Below, one piece after another: positions 1 to 8,520 of a stretch of DNA of 64,000 nucleotides. The DNA is taken from NCBI RefSeq assembly GCF_003026455.1, contig NZ_PYMB01000013.1, positions 1 through 64,000 on the forward strand, written 5' to 3'. Each line of letters starts with the position of its first letter. Position 1 is the first letter of the stretch. The notes beneath the pieces were generated by a model, which worked only from the letters and a program-made list of their open reading frames with translations, did no database searches and was not told the origin of the DNA. The translations under genes and the position numbers were made by a program. Origin of the DNA: Photobacterium rosenbergii. GTDB taxonomy: Bacteria > Pseudomonadota > Gammaproteobacteria > Enterobacterales > Vibrionaceae.

Positions 1-1
1 C

Positions 2-49
2 GACTATGTGGAAGCAGTGTTTACCAAGATCTATACCAAGAATATGTAA
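2..49 (+). CDS. C-terminal end of an unidentified protein (truncated by window edge)
   Basis: The last 15 codons of an open frame run in from the left edge and stop at TAA, reading DYVEAVFTKIYTKNM. It is the only frame that ends just before the terminator-like hairpin at 128-148. Fifteen residues are too few to assign a family. It is convergent with the DUF2058 gene. That it is a real gene end is inferred only from position and the open frame. Confidence 0.45.
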   Translation, partial: DYVEAVFTKIYTKNM

Positions 50-127
50 GGAAGACATATGGTTCACCTCTTTCAATTTACCTACCCCAAGCGTAGAGGC
101 TTAAGAGTGAGGCGGACCATATAATTA

Positions 128-148
128 AGCCCAGCATAGTGCTGGGCT
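128..148. terminator. Hairpin between convergent genes
   Basis: AGCCCAGCA and TGCTGGGCT form a perfect 9-bp stem with a 3-nt loop. On the minus strand it is followed by TAATTAT, so it probably ends the DUF2058 transcript; the plus-strand T-tract is poor. Confidence 0.6.
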
Positions 149-171
149 CATTATCCATTTGCTCAGTGGCA

Positions 172-693
172 TTACCACATTAGATCATCTGGGATCTGGA
201 AGTCTGCGTACGGATCATCTTCATCAACTTCCTGCTCAGAAACCGTGTTGTTCACTATGATCACTTCTTCATCACGCTGGCTGATCTTATCGGCAACCAC
301 ACCCGGGATCACAGCGTAACCCTCTTGGAAGCGCGCAATCGCTAGGCGACCACTAACTAGCTGATCCTGAGTCTGCTTGTCGACGTAGATTTTCTTAACC
401 AAAGTACCATCGGTAAAGTTGTAGCCGATATCGCCATCAGCACGCTCGATCTTGTTCATTTCGATCAGCTGCTTAACTTGTGAGGCGATAGCTTTCTTGT
501 TGGCCTCTTCCTGCTTCTGGCGGTTCAGCTCTTTGTCCTGCTCCAGCTGGGCAGTCTTATTGGCTTCAACTGCCGCTTTAGCTTCGTTTCGCAAAGTACG
601 AGATTTCTTGGACTGTTTGCCCGCTTTTTTCAGTTTTTTCTTGTCAATAAGACCAGCTTTTAGCATCTGCTCTTGAAGGGATAGTTTCGCCAT
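172..693 (-). CDS. DUF2058 family protein (YaiL-like)
   Basis: 173 residues, close to the E. coli YaiL length of about 180. The N-terminal 70 residues are very rich in Lys/Glu/Gln and should form a charged helix or coiled coil (LQEQMLKAGLIDKKKLKKA at the start is typical of the family). The middle is a small globular part around the motif NFTDG near residue 92, and the end is acidic (EVDEDDPYADFQIPDDLMW). YaiL has been reported as nucleoprotein/polysome associated; no enzymatic function is known. There is no signal peptide, so a cytosolic protein is expected. It is monocistronic with a terminator 24 bp past the stop. Confidence 0.85.
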   Translation of the reverse strand: MAKLSLQEQMLKAGLIDKKKLKKAGKQSKKSRTLRNEAKAAVEANKTAQLEQDKELNRQKQEEANKKAIASQVKQLIEMNKIERADGDIGYNFTDGTLVKKIYVDKQTQDQLVSGRLAIARFQEGYAVIPGVVADKISQRDEEVIIVNNTVSEQEVDEDDPYADFQIPDDLMW

Positions 694-729
694 TTCGACT
701 CCGTCACGGGCAATCTAAGTTAAACAAGT

Positions 730-767
730 AAACCTACAGGCCAAGGTAACCTTAGCCTATAGGTTTT
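730..767 (-). terminator. Imperfect long hairpin downstream of the LruC gene
   Basis: AAACCTA and TAGGTTT close a roughly 17-bp stem with two mismatches (inner arms AGGC/GCCT and AAGG/CCTT). It lies between the LruC stop and the DUF2058 start. The T-tract is short on both strands, so terminator function is tentative. Confidence 0.4.
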
Positions 768-835
768 GTCATATTATCCCTGCGCAATAAGTTTAAGGTC
801 AAGTTATTGGGAGATTTCCACAATAAAAGCTTGTA

Positions 836-2320
836 TCAATCCCACTTCCAAAAGGCCTTACCAATTTGCTTGATTTTATTTTGTGACGGTGCGGTATACC
901 AATTGTCCTGTTGTTCGCCATTACTGGTCACAAACCCTAAGAAGGTCGAATAAGCTCCCCCTAGATCTTCCCGTTCGAGTGGCGGCTCCCAGTCTTCAGG
1001 AATGATAATCGCAAACGGGTATCCCTGCTCATTCTTGAATCCACCAGCCGCTTCGGCATTGTTGACAGAGGTACCCAAACGGGAGGCATGCTCAGGTAAG
1101 TGAATTTCGTAGCCGGTGTTTTGCACAAACAAATAGGGGTCATAAGGGGGCAAAGAGATACTAGAGAGCTCGATAGGTTCATCAAAATCAAATGCTACGC
1201 TGAATTTATGGCCTTTAACCAAATCAACATTGGTTTCCGTATTGGCAAACTCTGAACTAGGGCTATTCATTAATGTTTTCGTCCCTTGCAAGAGACGTTT
1301 ATCAAAGCTTCCCGCCTGTGAGAATGTCTGCGGGTATCCACTTTCTTGCTCTGTAGAGTCCGGCTTGAACAAGTTAAGCGTCCCTGTACCTGTGGCGGTA
1401 TCTGGAAGCCCGATGTGTAAATGCCAATCGTGGGTAAAGCTCGAACCTCTCGCTATCATGTAACCATAAACAATCAATGAGGTCACTTGCTGCCCGGTCA
1501 TCCCATAGCCAACACGGTAGCCGATAACTAAGTCATTAAAATCGTAATCACTTTTAACTGGATAATTATCCTCATAAGCCGCTACGTAGTACTCAACGGA
1601 AGATGGATAATACACCCATGAATCCGTTTCGCTACCGATCTGATTTTGGGTGATCACCAAAGGCGCCTCATCTTGACCGGGAGCTTCCTCGGTAAGGGTT
1701 ACAGCATCAATTTGGCTCAACAACGCAAGGTCTTCAGGCCCCGCTGTAAAATCATAAAACGCTTCCGGATCGCCCAGTGAAGTGTTAGTTTCCAAGAAAG
1801 TAATATCGACCACTACCGATGTGGCATTCTCAAGCGACATATTTACCGGTATGGTCAAAACCGCATCATAAGAAGTGCCCTGCCATCCACTGTTAGGCGT
1901 CAATGACGAAGAGCCAGCTCTACCAATCAAGGTATAAAATAGAGTGCGGTCTGCCTCCCCAGCCTTAGCCAATAAACACTTAGTCGGTGTCGAGAACTCG
2001 GTGAAGGTAAAGGTCTTCCCTCCAGATTCCACCGTCAGAATGACCGACTCTATAGCAACACCTTGGCTCTCAGCCTTTTCCGTGCCGTTAGCCGCCTCGT
2101 TCACATCAACAGCCAAGACCAAAGCATTATTATTTTCTACTCTTAATGCTTCTAAACTTGCCGCACTAGGGTTATTTTTCTGCTGCCGAGCCTTAAACAA
2201 ATCGATACTGCCATTCCCCTGAAAGACTGTATCCTTAAGCAAAATGGATTGCTCCGCAGCAAACCCTTTACCCATTGCTGCCAGCATAAACAGGCAGACC
2301 GTAATAATAGGTCTCATCAT
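836..2320 (-). CDS. LruC domain-containing secreted protein
   Basis: 494 residues with a clear signal peptide (residues 1-22, cleavage after GKGFA-A). The C-terminal half carries the LruC/DUF4842 signature SDYDFNDLVIGYRV near residue 260, an acidic Asp-rich motif followed by beta strands. LruC-domain proteins are surface or periplasmic beta-rich proteins known from Leptospira and many Vibrionaceae; their function is not established. The start ATG overlaps the stop of the upstream lipoprotein gene by 4 bp (ATGA), so the two are translationally coupled and probably act together at the cell surface. No catalytic motif is visible. Confidence 0.8.
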   Translation of the reverse strand: MMRPIITVCLFMLAAMGKGFAAEQSILLKDTVFQGNGSIDLFKARQQKNNPSAASLEALRVENNNALVLAVDVNEAANGTEKAESQGVAIESVILTVESGGKTFTFTEFSTPTKCLLAKAGEADRTLFYTLIGRAGSSSLTPNSGWQGTSYDAVLTIPVNMSLENATSVVVDITFLETNTSLGDPEAFYDFTAGPEDLALLSQIDAVTLTEEAPGQDEAPLVITQNQIGSETDSWVYYPSSVEYYVAAYEDNYPVKSDYDFNDLVIGYRVGYGMTGQQVTSLIVYGYMIARGSSFTHDWHLHIGLPDTATGTGTLNLFKPDSTEQESGYPQTFSQAGSFDKRLLQGTKTLMNSPSSEFANTETNVDLVKGHKFSVAFDFDEPIELSSISLPPYDPYLFVQNTGYEIHLPEHASRLGTSVNNAEAAGGFKNEQGYPFAIIIPEDWEPPLEREDLGGAYSTFLGFVTSNGEQQDNWYTAPSQNKIKQIGKAFWKWD

Positions 2321-2697
2321 AGCGTTACCTCCCCTGTAACAGCCTCGTCGCCGCTAAAATCACTAAACAAATCAAACCTAACCACTTTATCTTTCAGCGG
2401 AACGGAAATCGGAAAAGCAAAGAAAGTTTGTTTATCAATTTCACCTAAAAATAAGACGTTACCCGAAGACAGATAAACCTTGAGATACAACCGATTGCCG
2501 GCAAAGTTGTAGTCTGATGGGTTAATTTCAAACAGGTAGTTTTCAAACTGCTGAAACCTAGCATCGGCTGGAACATTGTTGTCGCCAAGCAATGTTGTGG
2601 TTGGCTGTTCCGGTTGTGGCCCGGAAGCAGAATCCCCACCACCACCTCCACATCCGGCAAGAAACAGTAACGCTAAAAAATGAAAAGAGTACTTCAT
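2317..2697 (-). CDS. Small lipoprotein coupled to the LruC protein
   Basis: Starting at the ATG at 2697 gives 126 residues: MKYSFHFLALLFLAGCGGGGG. This is a signal-peptidase II signal with lipobox LAGC followed by a Gly linker and a Pro/Gln/Thr-rich segment. A GAGGGGG ribosome site lies upstream; the longer TTG start at 2721 would put eight extra residues before the signal and is less likely. The rest is a beta-rich domain of about 90 residues with no family I recognise. It overlaps the LruC gene by 4 bp, suggesting a membrane-anchored partner of that protein. Confidence 0.7.
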   Translation of the reverse strand: MKYSFHFLALLFLAGCGGGGGDSASGPQPEQPTTTLLGDNNVPADARFQQFENYLFEINPSDYNFAGNRLYLKVYLSSGNVLFLGEIDKQTFFAFPISVPLKDKVVRFDLFSDFSGDEAVTGEVTL

Positions 2698-2825
2698 GGA
2701 AATTTTGCCCCCTCGAATCAACTGGGTAAAACAACCATGTTTTATGCCAACTCTAATTTACATTAGATATCAATCACCTAAGAAAGTAGTCATAATTTGA
2801 ACTCGCAATATAAGTATTTTGCTGC

Positions 2826-2850
2826 AAAAAAAGATGCAAATTGGCATCTT
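2826..2850 (-). terminator. Second intrinsic terminator downstream of astB
   Basis: On the minus strand AAGATGC-loop-GCATCTT is followed directly by a run of seven T. It is about 85 bp beyond the first terminator of astB, so the two act in tandem and insulate the LruC operon. Confidence 0.65.
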
Positions 2851-2932
2851 ACATTTGAAAAAATGGTTTATTTTTCAATATGTAGTGCAAGCCTAAGACC
2901 TATCTCTCAGGAATAAAGTAGCAAAAGATGAA

Positions 2933-2958
2933 AAAGCAGCACTAACTTGTGCTGCTTT
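2933..2958. terminator. Terminator of astB
   Basis: AAAGCAGCAC and GTGCTGCTTT form a 10-bp stem with a 6-nt loop, flanked by A and T runs. It starts 9 bp past the astB stop. Confidence 0.8.
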
Positions 2959-2966
2959 GATGAACG

Positions 2967-4301
2967 TTATTGTTGGAAAGGGTAGACAGAGCCTAAATCG
3001 AGGATTTGCGTCAGCTCATCGAGGGCAGTACGGGATTCTTGTAGTAAAGAAGGATCAGCCAAATCAGCCTCAACCAAACGATCACGGTAATGCTTCTCGA
3101 CCCAGCCTGTTAACTGACCGTACAAGACATCTGACATCAAGGTGCTCGGGTTCACCGCAGACAACTCCGGTTGAGTAAGTGCAACTCGCAGCCTCAAACA
3201 TGCTGGCCCACCACCATTAGCCATACTCTGTTTCAAGTCGAACACTTTGATATCGTCAATGCCCTGCTTATCTGCCAAAAGCTGCTCTAGGTATGCCCAT
3301 ACCCGAGGATTATTGCGGCACTCTTCTGGCAGGATCAGGGTATTGTCACCATTTGGCATAGTAATGAGCTGTGAGTTAAACAGGTAACTGGTCACAGCAT
3401 CTTCAATCGATACCTTCGCCGTTGGTACTTCGATAATCCGCATTTCACCCGAGAGCTTGAGGTTCAACTCATCGTAGACAGCCCGTTGGTTCAAGAAAGC
3501 CTGCTCGTGGCAGAACAAGACATTGCGGTTACCAACGGCAATAACATCATTGTGGAACACGCCTTGGTCAATCACATCTGGGTTCTGCTGGGCTATCACC
3601 ACCTTGTCCTTCTCTAGCTGGTGCAGCCTTGCTACTGCTTCACAAGCCTCGAAGGTATGGCGGGCCGGAAACTTTGTTGGGGCTGGGTGACGACTATCAA
3701 AGGCATGACGTCCGAACACAAAGAACTCAACCCCTTGCTGACCATAATCAAGGCAGAAGCGAGTATGGTTAGCCGCCCCTTCATCACCGAAATGCTCGAC
3801 ACTAGGTAGGGCTGGATGATGGACAAAATGCTTCTCATCGGAGAATGTCGCCTTTAGGATCCGACCTGTCACTTCATGCTCGATTGAGCGATGGAACTTA
3901 TTGATTAGGTTTGCAGGGGTGAAATGGACTTTTCCATCCTGAGTATCTGCCGAAGGGGACACGGTTGCCGCATTGGCGGTCCACATGCTTGAAGCTGAGC
4001 AACAAGCTGCCAACACTTGCGGGGCTTGCTTCGCTGCTGCGACCAATACCGACTGGTCACTGCCGGTAAATCCCAGCCGGCGTAATGTCGCGATATCAGG
4101 CCTTTCCTGTGGCGCTAGAACGCCTTGTACCATTCCCATATCAGACAAAGCTTTCATCTTTGCTAAACCTTGCAAAGCGGCTTGCTTAGGGCTGGAAGGG
4201 TTAGCTTGGTTTTTCGCCGAAGCGACATTACCAAAAGAGAGTCCGCTATAGTTGTGCGTTGGCCCAACTAGGCCATCAAAATTTGCTTCAAGTGCGCTCA
4301 T
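2967..4301 (-). CDS. astB: N-succinylarginine dihydrolase
   Basis: Second enzyme of the arginine succinyltransferase pathway: N2-succinylarginine is hydrolysed to succinylornithine, CO2 and two ammonia. The protein is 444 residues from the ATG at 4301, matching E. coli AstB (447). It begins [21 protein letters not shown], the family N-terminus, and ends with the conserved [11 protein letters not shown] block carrying the expected nucleophile Cys. The ATG at 4307 is also possible, but a GGA lies 6 nt before 4301. The long upstream extension open to 4430 has no family similarity. astC, astA, astD and astE are not in the window, so astB is separated from the rest of the pathway. Confidence 0.93.
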   Translation of the reverse strand: MSALEANFDGLVGPTHNYSGLSFGNVASAKNQANPSSPKQAALQGLAKMKALSDMGMVQGVLAPQERPDIATLRRLGFTGSDQSVLVAAAKQAPQVLAACCSASSMWTANAATVSPSADTQDGKVHFTPANLINKFHRSIEHEVTGRILKATFSDEKHFVHHPALPSVEHFGDEGAANHTRFCLDYGQQGVEFFVFGRHAFDSRHPAPTKFPARHTFEACEAVARLHQLEKDKVVIAQQNPDVIDQGVFHNDVIAVGNRNVLFCHEQAFLNQRAVYDELNLKLSGEMRIIEVPTAKVSIEDAVTSYLFNSQLITMPNGDNTLILPEECRNNPRVWAYLEQLLADKQGIDDIKVFDLKQSMANGGGPACLRLRVALTQPELSAVNPSTLMSDVLYGQLTGWVEKHYRDRLVEADLADPSLLQESRTALDELTQILDLGSVYPFQQ

Positions 4302-4502
4302 AGACATTCCATGTTTAGTTACCACCTTTACATCCGAACCCACAATAACAAAAACGCTACATTTACAACAAGCGTGGTACAACTCTCTGGTAAACCGCTT
4401 AGTGAAGATAGAAATAACTACTATTGGCATGGCTATGCAAGAAAGGGGGGCTCCTGAATATCCCTATTCCCCATCTGACACATAATTAAGCGTTTGAAAG
4501 CT

Positions 4503-4535
4503 AAAAAAAGCCTGCTTATGTTAAGCAGGCTTTTT
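4503..4535. terminator. Terminator downstream of the SMR pump gene
   Basis: AGCCTGCTTA and TAAGCAGGCT form a perfect 10-bp stem with a 3-nt loop, preceded by seven A and followed by five T. It ends the minus-strand SMR transcript and blocks read-through in both directions. Confidence 0.85.
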
Positions 4536-4578
4536 ATAAAACTGTGCGCTAGATCATCATTATCTATTGAGAATTGGC

Positions 4579-4932
4579 TTAATGGCTCACTGAACTAGAA
4601 AAAACATTAATCACAATAGTCCCTGACAAGATAAGGAGCATGCCGATTAGAGCGGGGAAATCAAGTTGCTGGCCGTGCCATAACCAACTTATCATGGCAA
4701 CCAAAACGATCCCCGCACCGCACCATATCGCGTAGGCAATTCCAATAGGAACGGCCTTAACCGTGACAGATAGCATGAAGAAGGCAACGGCGTACCCTGC
4801 CAACGTTATCAGGGTCGGCACGATTTGGGTAAACTGCTGGGTTTTAGGTAGCATTGATGTCGCGATCACTTCACAAACAATCGCAACAGACAACGCTATC
4901 ATAGGTGGCATAGACGCAATCAACTTAAACAT
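4579..4932 (-). CDS. SMR-family multidrug/cation efflux protein (EmrE-like)
   Basis: Up to 117 residues with four predicted membrane helices. The essential membrane glutamate sits in CEVIAT, and TGIAYAIWSG-type residues appear as IGIAYAIWCGAGIVL, followed by the loop WHGQQLD. Starting at the internal ATG at 4911 would place this glutamate at position 14 exactly as in EmrE, but that ATG lacks a ribosome site, while the 4932 start has GAG 7 nt upstream; either is possible. The dimer exchanges protons for lipophilic cations at the inner membrane. Whether it belongs to the EmrE/Qac or the SugE/Gdx guanidinium branch is not certain; IAYAIW fits both. Confidence 0.88.
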   Translation of the reverse strand: MFKLIASMPPMIALSVAIVCEVIATSMLPKTQQFTQIVPTLITLAGYAVAFFMLSVTVKAVPIGIAYAIWCGAGIVLVAMISWLWHGQQLDFPALIGMLLILSGTIVINVFSSSVSH

Positions 4933-5028
4933 TTGAAACTCATAACATGAGAAAAGTGCTCATCCTATGCCAGTTTGATGAATAAGTCATGAATTAAGGC
5001 ATTACTTTAGCTAGGCAGAGTCATAAGT

Positions 5029-5415
5029 TCAGTCATCCCATTCAACAACGTGCCCTGAATCGTAAACACCATCGCTGTAGGCCGGGGAAAAGTTGATAAA
5101 GATGTTTTCCTTAGCCACCGGCAACACATCAGCCAGGGTATTTGCTATCACTTCCAGCATGTTGGCAATTTGCTCTTCGGTATTGAAGCTTGGCGCAACA
5201 AGGTGAACGAGCAAGGGATGCGTTTTTTCCGGTTGGCAATCGACTACTTTACCATTATGGGCATAGTGATGAGGAGAGAGGTAATCCCATGTCGCCATAA
5301 CATGCTTCAAATCTATATCACTGGTTTCTGATACCGCTTTGGAAAGCACACCCAGAGTGGATGGAATATTTACTTCCTGAGCAAAAGGCAAAGACTTAAT
5401 TCTGATTAACGGCAT
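5029..5415 (-). CDS. DUF1904 family protein (tautomerase-superfamily fold)
   Basis: 128 residues starting MPLIRIKSLP, so Pro becomes residue 1 after Met removal, as in the tautomerase/MIF superfamily. The C-terminal block ENIFINFSPAYSDGVYDSGHVVEW resembles DUF1904 proteins (strand, turn, then a short aromatic/acidic end). No substrate is known for the family, and whether the N-terminal Pro is catalytic here is inference. A strong AGGAG-type ribosome site lies upstream (AAAGGAGAACTGCC before the ATG). It is monocistronic. Confidence 0.6.
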   Translation of the reverse strand: MPLIRIKSLPFAQEVNIPSTLGVLSKAVSETSDIDLKHVMATWDYLSPHHYAHNGKVVDCQPEKTHPLLVHLVAPSFNTEEQIANMLEVIANTLADVLPVAKENIFINFSPAYSDGVYDSGHVVEWDD

Positions 5416-5564
5416 GGCAGTTCTCCTTTAAGCCCTTACCTAGCAGCCAAATAGCCGCTAGGTAATTTGATCGGGGTCACATTTAAGAAGATAGCCAAAT
5501 GCGTTGTTGCTACACCTTCTCAGTTTTGAGAATTAGCACTTATTTATCCATCAATCATCGCAAA

Positions 5565-6488
5565 TTAATCACAGCTCTTATCCTCACAGCAAGGATTAAT
5601 CACACGCTCAGCACAGGTATATGGCTCGATATGGATAACAACATCAACCAGCTCATCAATTTGAGCCAAGATATGGGACTTAAATTTTTCACTGATGGTA
5701 TGGGCATCTTCGACCCGCATATCTGGGTCCACCAGCATATGAAAATCCAACAAAATTGTACTGCCGGTACGGCGACAACGGATGGCGTGCACTTCTTTGA
5801 TCTGCGGGACTTCACTGGCATAACCTTGGATCTGCTCCTCGATCCCTTCATCTACCTGCGCCTCGGTCAGTTCCATGACAGCTGGCCACAAGATTTCAAA
5901 CGCCGCTTTCAAGATCATTGCAGTCACGATTAAGGCCGCAACTTGATCGAGGTAATGCAAATCCGGGAAGATGTAGTTTGCGATAACTGCAATGGCAACG
6001 GGCAAGGAACTCAGAGCATCGGTTCGATGGTGCCATGCGTTGGCATGAAGGGAGCGACTGTTAATTCTTTTGGCTTGGATAACGGTCCAACGGTACAACA
6101 CCTCTTTCACCACAATTGACGCAACCGCAGCCCAGAAAGCCAGCATTCCCGGCACAGCTTTGGCCTCATGACCCAATGCCGATAGCGAATCCCAGCCAAT
6201 ACCAATACCAACAATAAGCAGCAAGACGCCAATAAAGATATTGGTAAAGGTTTCAAACCGGCCATGGCCATAAGGATGCCCCTTATCAGCAGGGGCGGTC
6301 CAATAGCGAGAGCCAATCAAGATAGCGGTATCTGTAATTAGATCCGAAAAGCTATGTACACCATCGGCAACCAAAGCCTGACTGCCTGTAATTTTACCTA
6401 TCGTGATCTTTAATACTGCCAAGCTAACGTTTGCAATTGAGCCGACCCACGTCGCTCGCTGTATTACTTTTACCGGATTATCTGCCAT
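5565..6488 (-). CDS. Cation diffusion facilitator transporter (FieF-like)
   Basis: 307 residues with six predicted membrane helices. Helix 2 has ADGVHSFSDLITD (metal ligands D42, H45/D49 region) and helix 5 has HHRTDALSS, the paired His/Asp site for Zn, Fe, Cd or Mn exchanged against protons. The conserved HPYGHGRFET follows helix 2. A cytosolic beta-alpha domain covers residues 215-290. The extreme C-terminus reads CCEDKSCD, a short cysteine motif that could bind metal; E. coli FieF ends without one as far as I recall. It is monocistronic; the divalent-metal specificity cannot be told from sequence. Confidence 0.88.
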   Translation of the reverse strand: MADNPVKVIQRATWVGSIANVSLAVLKITIGKITGSQALVADGVHSFSDLITDTAILIGSRYWTAPADKGHPYGHGRFETFTNIFIGVLLLIVGIGIGWDSLSALGHEAKAVPGMLAFWAAVASIVVKEVLYRWTVIQAKRINSRSLHANAWHHRTDALSSLPVAIAVIANYIFPDLHYLDQVAALIVTAMILKAAFEILWPAVMELTEAQVDEGIEEQIQGYASEVPQIKEVHAIRCRRTGSTILLDFHMLVDPDMRVEDAHTISEKFKSHILAQIDELVDVVIHIEPYTCAERVINPCCEDKSCD

Positions 6489-6630
6489 TGTCCTAACTTC
6501 TGCATAGTTACTTCCCTCGTAAAAACCAAACTACGAGGGTCAAGTGGATAGAACATAATACGCTGCATCACTCTGACAAACCAGTTTCTCTCCCCTATCA
6601 CAAAAATAGGTCTCGGTTATCGATACTAAA

Positions 6631-7224
6631 TTAGTTTTTATTCTGCTCTATGACCTCTTGATGACAATAACAAGTCACTAAATGGTCATTGACCATACCT
6701 ACAGCTTGCATAAACGCATAGCAAATAGTTTCTCCAACAAACTTAAACCCTTTCTTTTTGAGAAAGCGACTCATTTCCTTTGAAGTTTCGGTTGATGCTG
6801 GAATATCTGCCATTGTTTGCCAGTGATTAATTACAGGTTGGTGATCGACAAATTGCCATAATGCATTAGCAAGACTGCCGTACTCATTAATTAACTGTTG
6901 GGCCGCTCGTGCGTTATGAAATACCGAACTGATTTTTCCGCGATGCTTTATAACATCATAGTTATCAATAATTGCTTTTATTCTACCATCATCATATAAA
7001 GCTAATTTTTCTATATCGTAATTATCAAATGCCTCCCTGTAAGCATCACGCCGTTTAAGAACTGTGTACCAACTCAGCCCAGCTTGGGCACCTTCTAAAG
7101 TTAGAAACTCGAATAAATATGTATCTGATTTATTTAGCCTTCCCCACTCTTTATCATGATATTCTCGCTCGATAGGCTGCTTCATTGCCCACGCACAAAC
7201 ACTTTTTTCCAAGTGGCCTCCCAT
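6631..7224 (-). CDS. tag: DNA-3-methyladenine glycosylase I
   Basis: Excises 3-methyladenine from alkylated DNA in base-excision repair. From the ATG at 7224 the protein has 197 residues (E. coli Tag 187). The zinc ligands are visible: C10 in KSVCAW, H23 in EYHDKEW, and the C-terminal His and Cys in NDHLVTCYC. The catalytic/base-binding glutamate is E44 in LEGAQAGLSW. Starting later would lose the first Cys, so 7224 is preferred although its ribosome site is poor. The gene is visibly more AT-rich than its neighbours (many AAT/ATA/TTA codons), which could mean transfer or weak selection. Confidence 0.92.
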   Translation of the reverse strand: MGGHLEKSVCAWAMKQPIEREYHDKEWGRLNKSDTYLFEFLTLEGAQAGLSWYTVLKRRDAYREAFDNYDIEKLALYDDGRIKAIIDNYDVIKHRGKISSVFHNARAAQQLINEYGSLANALWQFVDHQPVINHWQTMADIPASTETSKEMSRFLKKKGFKFVGETICYAFMQAVGMVNDHLVTCYCHQEVIEQNKN

Positions 7225-7310
7225 AATATGTTCAATTAGTGACCGAAAAATTTCGTTACAACAATCATATTTGCCCAAACTCCTGAGCACAAATAGATTT
7301 CATACCGCAT

Positions 7311-7324
7311 ACCCCTTAAGGGGT
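7311..7324. promoter_or_regulatory. 14-bp perfect palindrome upstream of tag
   Basis: ACCCCTTAAGGGGT is a perfect palindrome about 87 bp upstream of the tag start, in a 360-bp divergent intergenic region. A half copy, ACCCCTT, recurs at 7341-7347. It looks like an operator, but the regulator is unknown. Confidence 0.35.
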
Positions 7325-7374
7325 AGTTATGGTTGTAAACACCCCTTGATAATATTCTTTCAGGGAATTAATCT

Positions 7375-7386
7375 GTAAACGTTTAC
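7375..7386. promoter_or_regulatory. LacI-type operator-like palindrome
   Basis: GTAAACGTTTAC is a perfect palindrome with the central CG and AAACGTTT core typical of LacI/PurR-family operators. It lies about 200 bp upstream of the plus-strand gene at 7585 and 150 bp upstream of tag. No LacI gene is in the window, so any regulator would act in trans. The rest of 7225-7584 is AT-rich and holds no ORF I can support. Confidence 0.4.
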
Positions 7387-7584
7387 TGATGAGTTTATCG
7401 ATTATTTAGGTGTAAAGTGACAAGGTAAGTTAAATTGATTTTTGCAAATGCAGTCGAGTTTCAATTTTTTGCTATCAGCATCACATAAACCTAGATAAGG
7501 TATGTAAATCAAATTGAAAAATAACAACTTCATTCCATAATGGGAAAATCAATACGCAGTTATTGGTTAGGGAAAAGGACTTTT

Positions 7585-7866
7585 ATGAGAAATATCGCCG
7601 ATTTTATCGAGCAACTAGAAAAAGGAGATGACCCGTTTAGCGTTTGGGTATACTCCAGTAAAGGTCAATACAGTCAGTTCAGCAAACAAGGTAACAAGAT
7701 CTCAACCCCAGCTCTCCAGCGTGCGTTGAACAAATACCTTCAAGTGGTGGTAGAAGTGAATAATGAGTCTGATGAAGATGCATTTTTATTACTACCAGAA
7801 GTCCATGCTGTAGTGCCAGTTTCATTCCGAGACGGCCAAGTGCAGTCACTGACTAGACCAAACTAA
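7585..7866 (+). CDS. Conserved-looking small cytosolic protein, function unknown
   Basis: 93 residues from the ATG at 7585, chosen because AAAAGGA lies 6 nt upstream; an in-frame ATG at 7540 would add 15 residues without a ribosome site. The sequence starts MRNIADFIEQLEKGDDPFSVWVYSSKGQYSQF and is a mixed alpha/beta domain with no signal peptide, no membrane helix and no Cys. I do not recognise the family. It has its own terminator and a long, palindrome-rich upstream region, so it is probably a regulated single gene. Confidence 0.6.
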   Translation: MRNIADFIEQLEKGDDPFSVWVYSSKGQYSQFSKQGNKISTPALQRALNKYLQVVVEVNNESDEDAFLLLPEVHAVVPVSFRDGQVQSLTRPN

Positions 7867-7952
7867 ATAAGACATATAACTTTGTGACTAACGATTAAGA
7901 ACGATACATGGCTAGGTCAATCTTAAACACAAAATGAAAATGCCTTATCCAA

Positions 7953-7979
7953 AAACAGACCTTCCCGGTCTGTTTTTTT
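7953..7979 (+). terminator. Intrinsic terminator
   Basis: AAACAGACC and GGTCTGTTT form the stem with a TTCCC loop, followed by seven T; ends the transcript of the gene at 7585. Confidence 0.85.
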
Positions 7980-8010
7980 ATACCACGTCGAAACTGCAGC
8001 GATACGCTAC

Positions 8011-8361
8011 TTACTTATAACTATTACTAAAGCTCTGATAAGGGTTGATAAACGAGGTCGACATTAGTATCCGAGAGTTAGATTGTTTACAGGCCAGATT
8101 TCCATCATCCCAGCCTTGATTGAACTTAGTATCACTACCATCTAGGGTTTCATCCTTGCCAAACACCTTGCCATAATTGCCAGTAACCCCTAGTGCACTA
8201 TCGCACCCTTGGTTGTAACCGTAATGATAGATACTGTCATAAGGCACATCGTAGTCATAATTATCAGGAAACAACTGGTAGTTTTCCAGATCTGAGCTTG
8301 AACAACCCAGCATTGTCATTGGGAGTATGACAATAGCGGCCCAATACCCTGTCTTTTTCAT
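8011..8361 (-). CDS. Small lipoprotein of unknown function
   Basis: 116 residues with a lipoprotein signal (MKKTGYWAAIVILPMTMLGCSS, lipobox MLGC, Cys 20). Asp or Ser at +2/+3 (SSS) suggests outer-membrane sorting. The mature part is Tyr/Asp/Gly-rich (YDYDVPYDSIYHYGYNQGC) with two further Cys that could pair. A strong ribosome site (AAGGGGAAG) precedes the ATG. No family recognised. Confidence 0.65.
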   Translation of the reverse strand: MKKTGYWAAIVILPMTMLGCSSSDLENYQLFPDNYDYDVPYDSIYHYGYNQGCDSALGVTGNYGKVFGKDETLDGSDTKFNQGWDDGNLACKQSNSRILMSTSFINPYQSFSNSYK

Positions 8362-8471
8362 AACTTCCCCTTTGCTCTAGCGTTTACTACATAGTAGCCA
8401 AAACCTGCAGGTATCGTTGCTCAAGTTAGATATTGGTTGTGATATTGCCACATTATCAAACTGTACCGGTC

Positions 8472-8495
8472 AAAAAAGGCCAGCATAGCTGGCCT
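8472..8495 (-). terminator. Terminator of metC
   Basis: AGGCCAGC-ATA-GCTGGCCT stem with a T run on the minus strand (A run at 8472-8476 on plus), 26 bp past the metC stop. Confidence 0.85.
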
Positions 8496-8520
8496 CTATT
8501 AAGTCAGAGTGTGCGACAAA

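Noticed and set aside
4302..4430. N-terminal extension of astB (43 residues)
   Set aside because: Cys-rich, unrelated to AstB, and the family N-terminus starts exactly at the ATG at 4301.
7225..7291. N-terminal extension of tag
   Set aside because: The added 22 residues have no similarity to Tag and contain a Cys pair not seen in the family.
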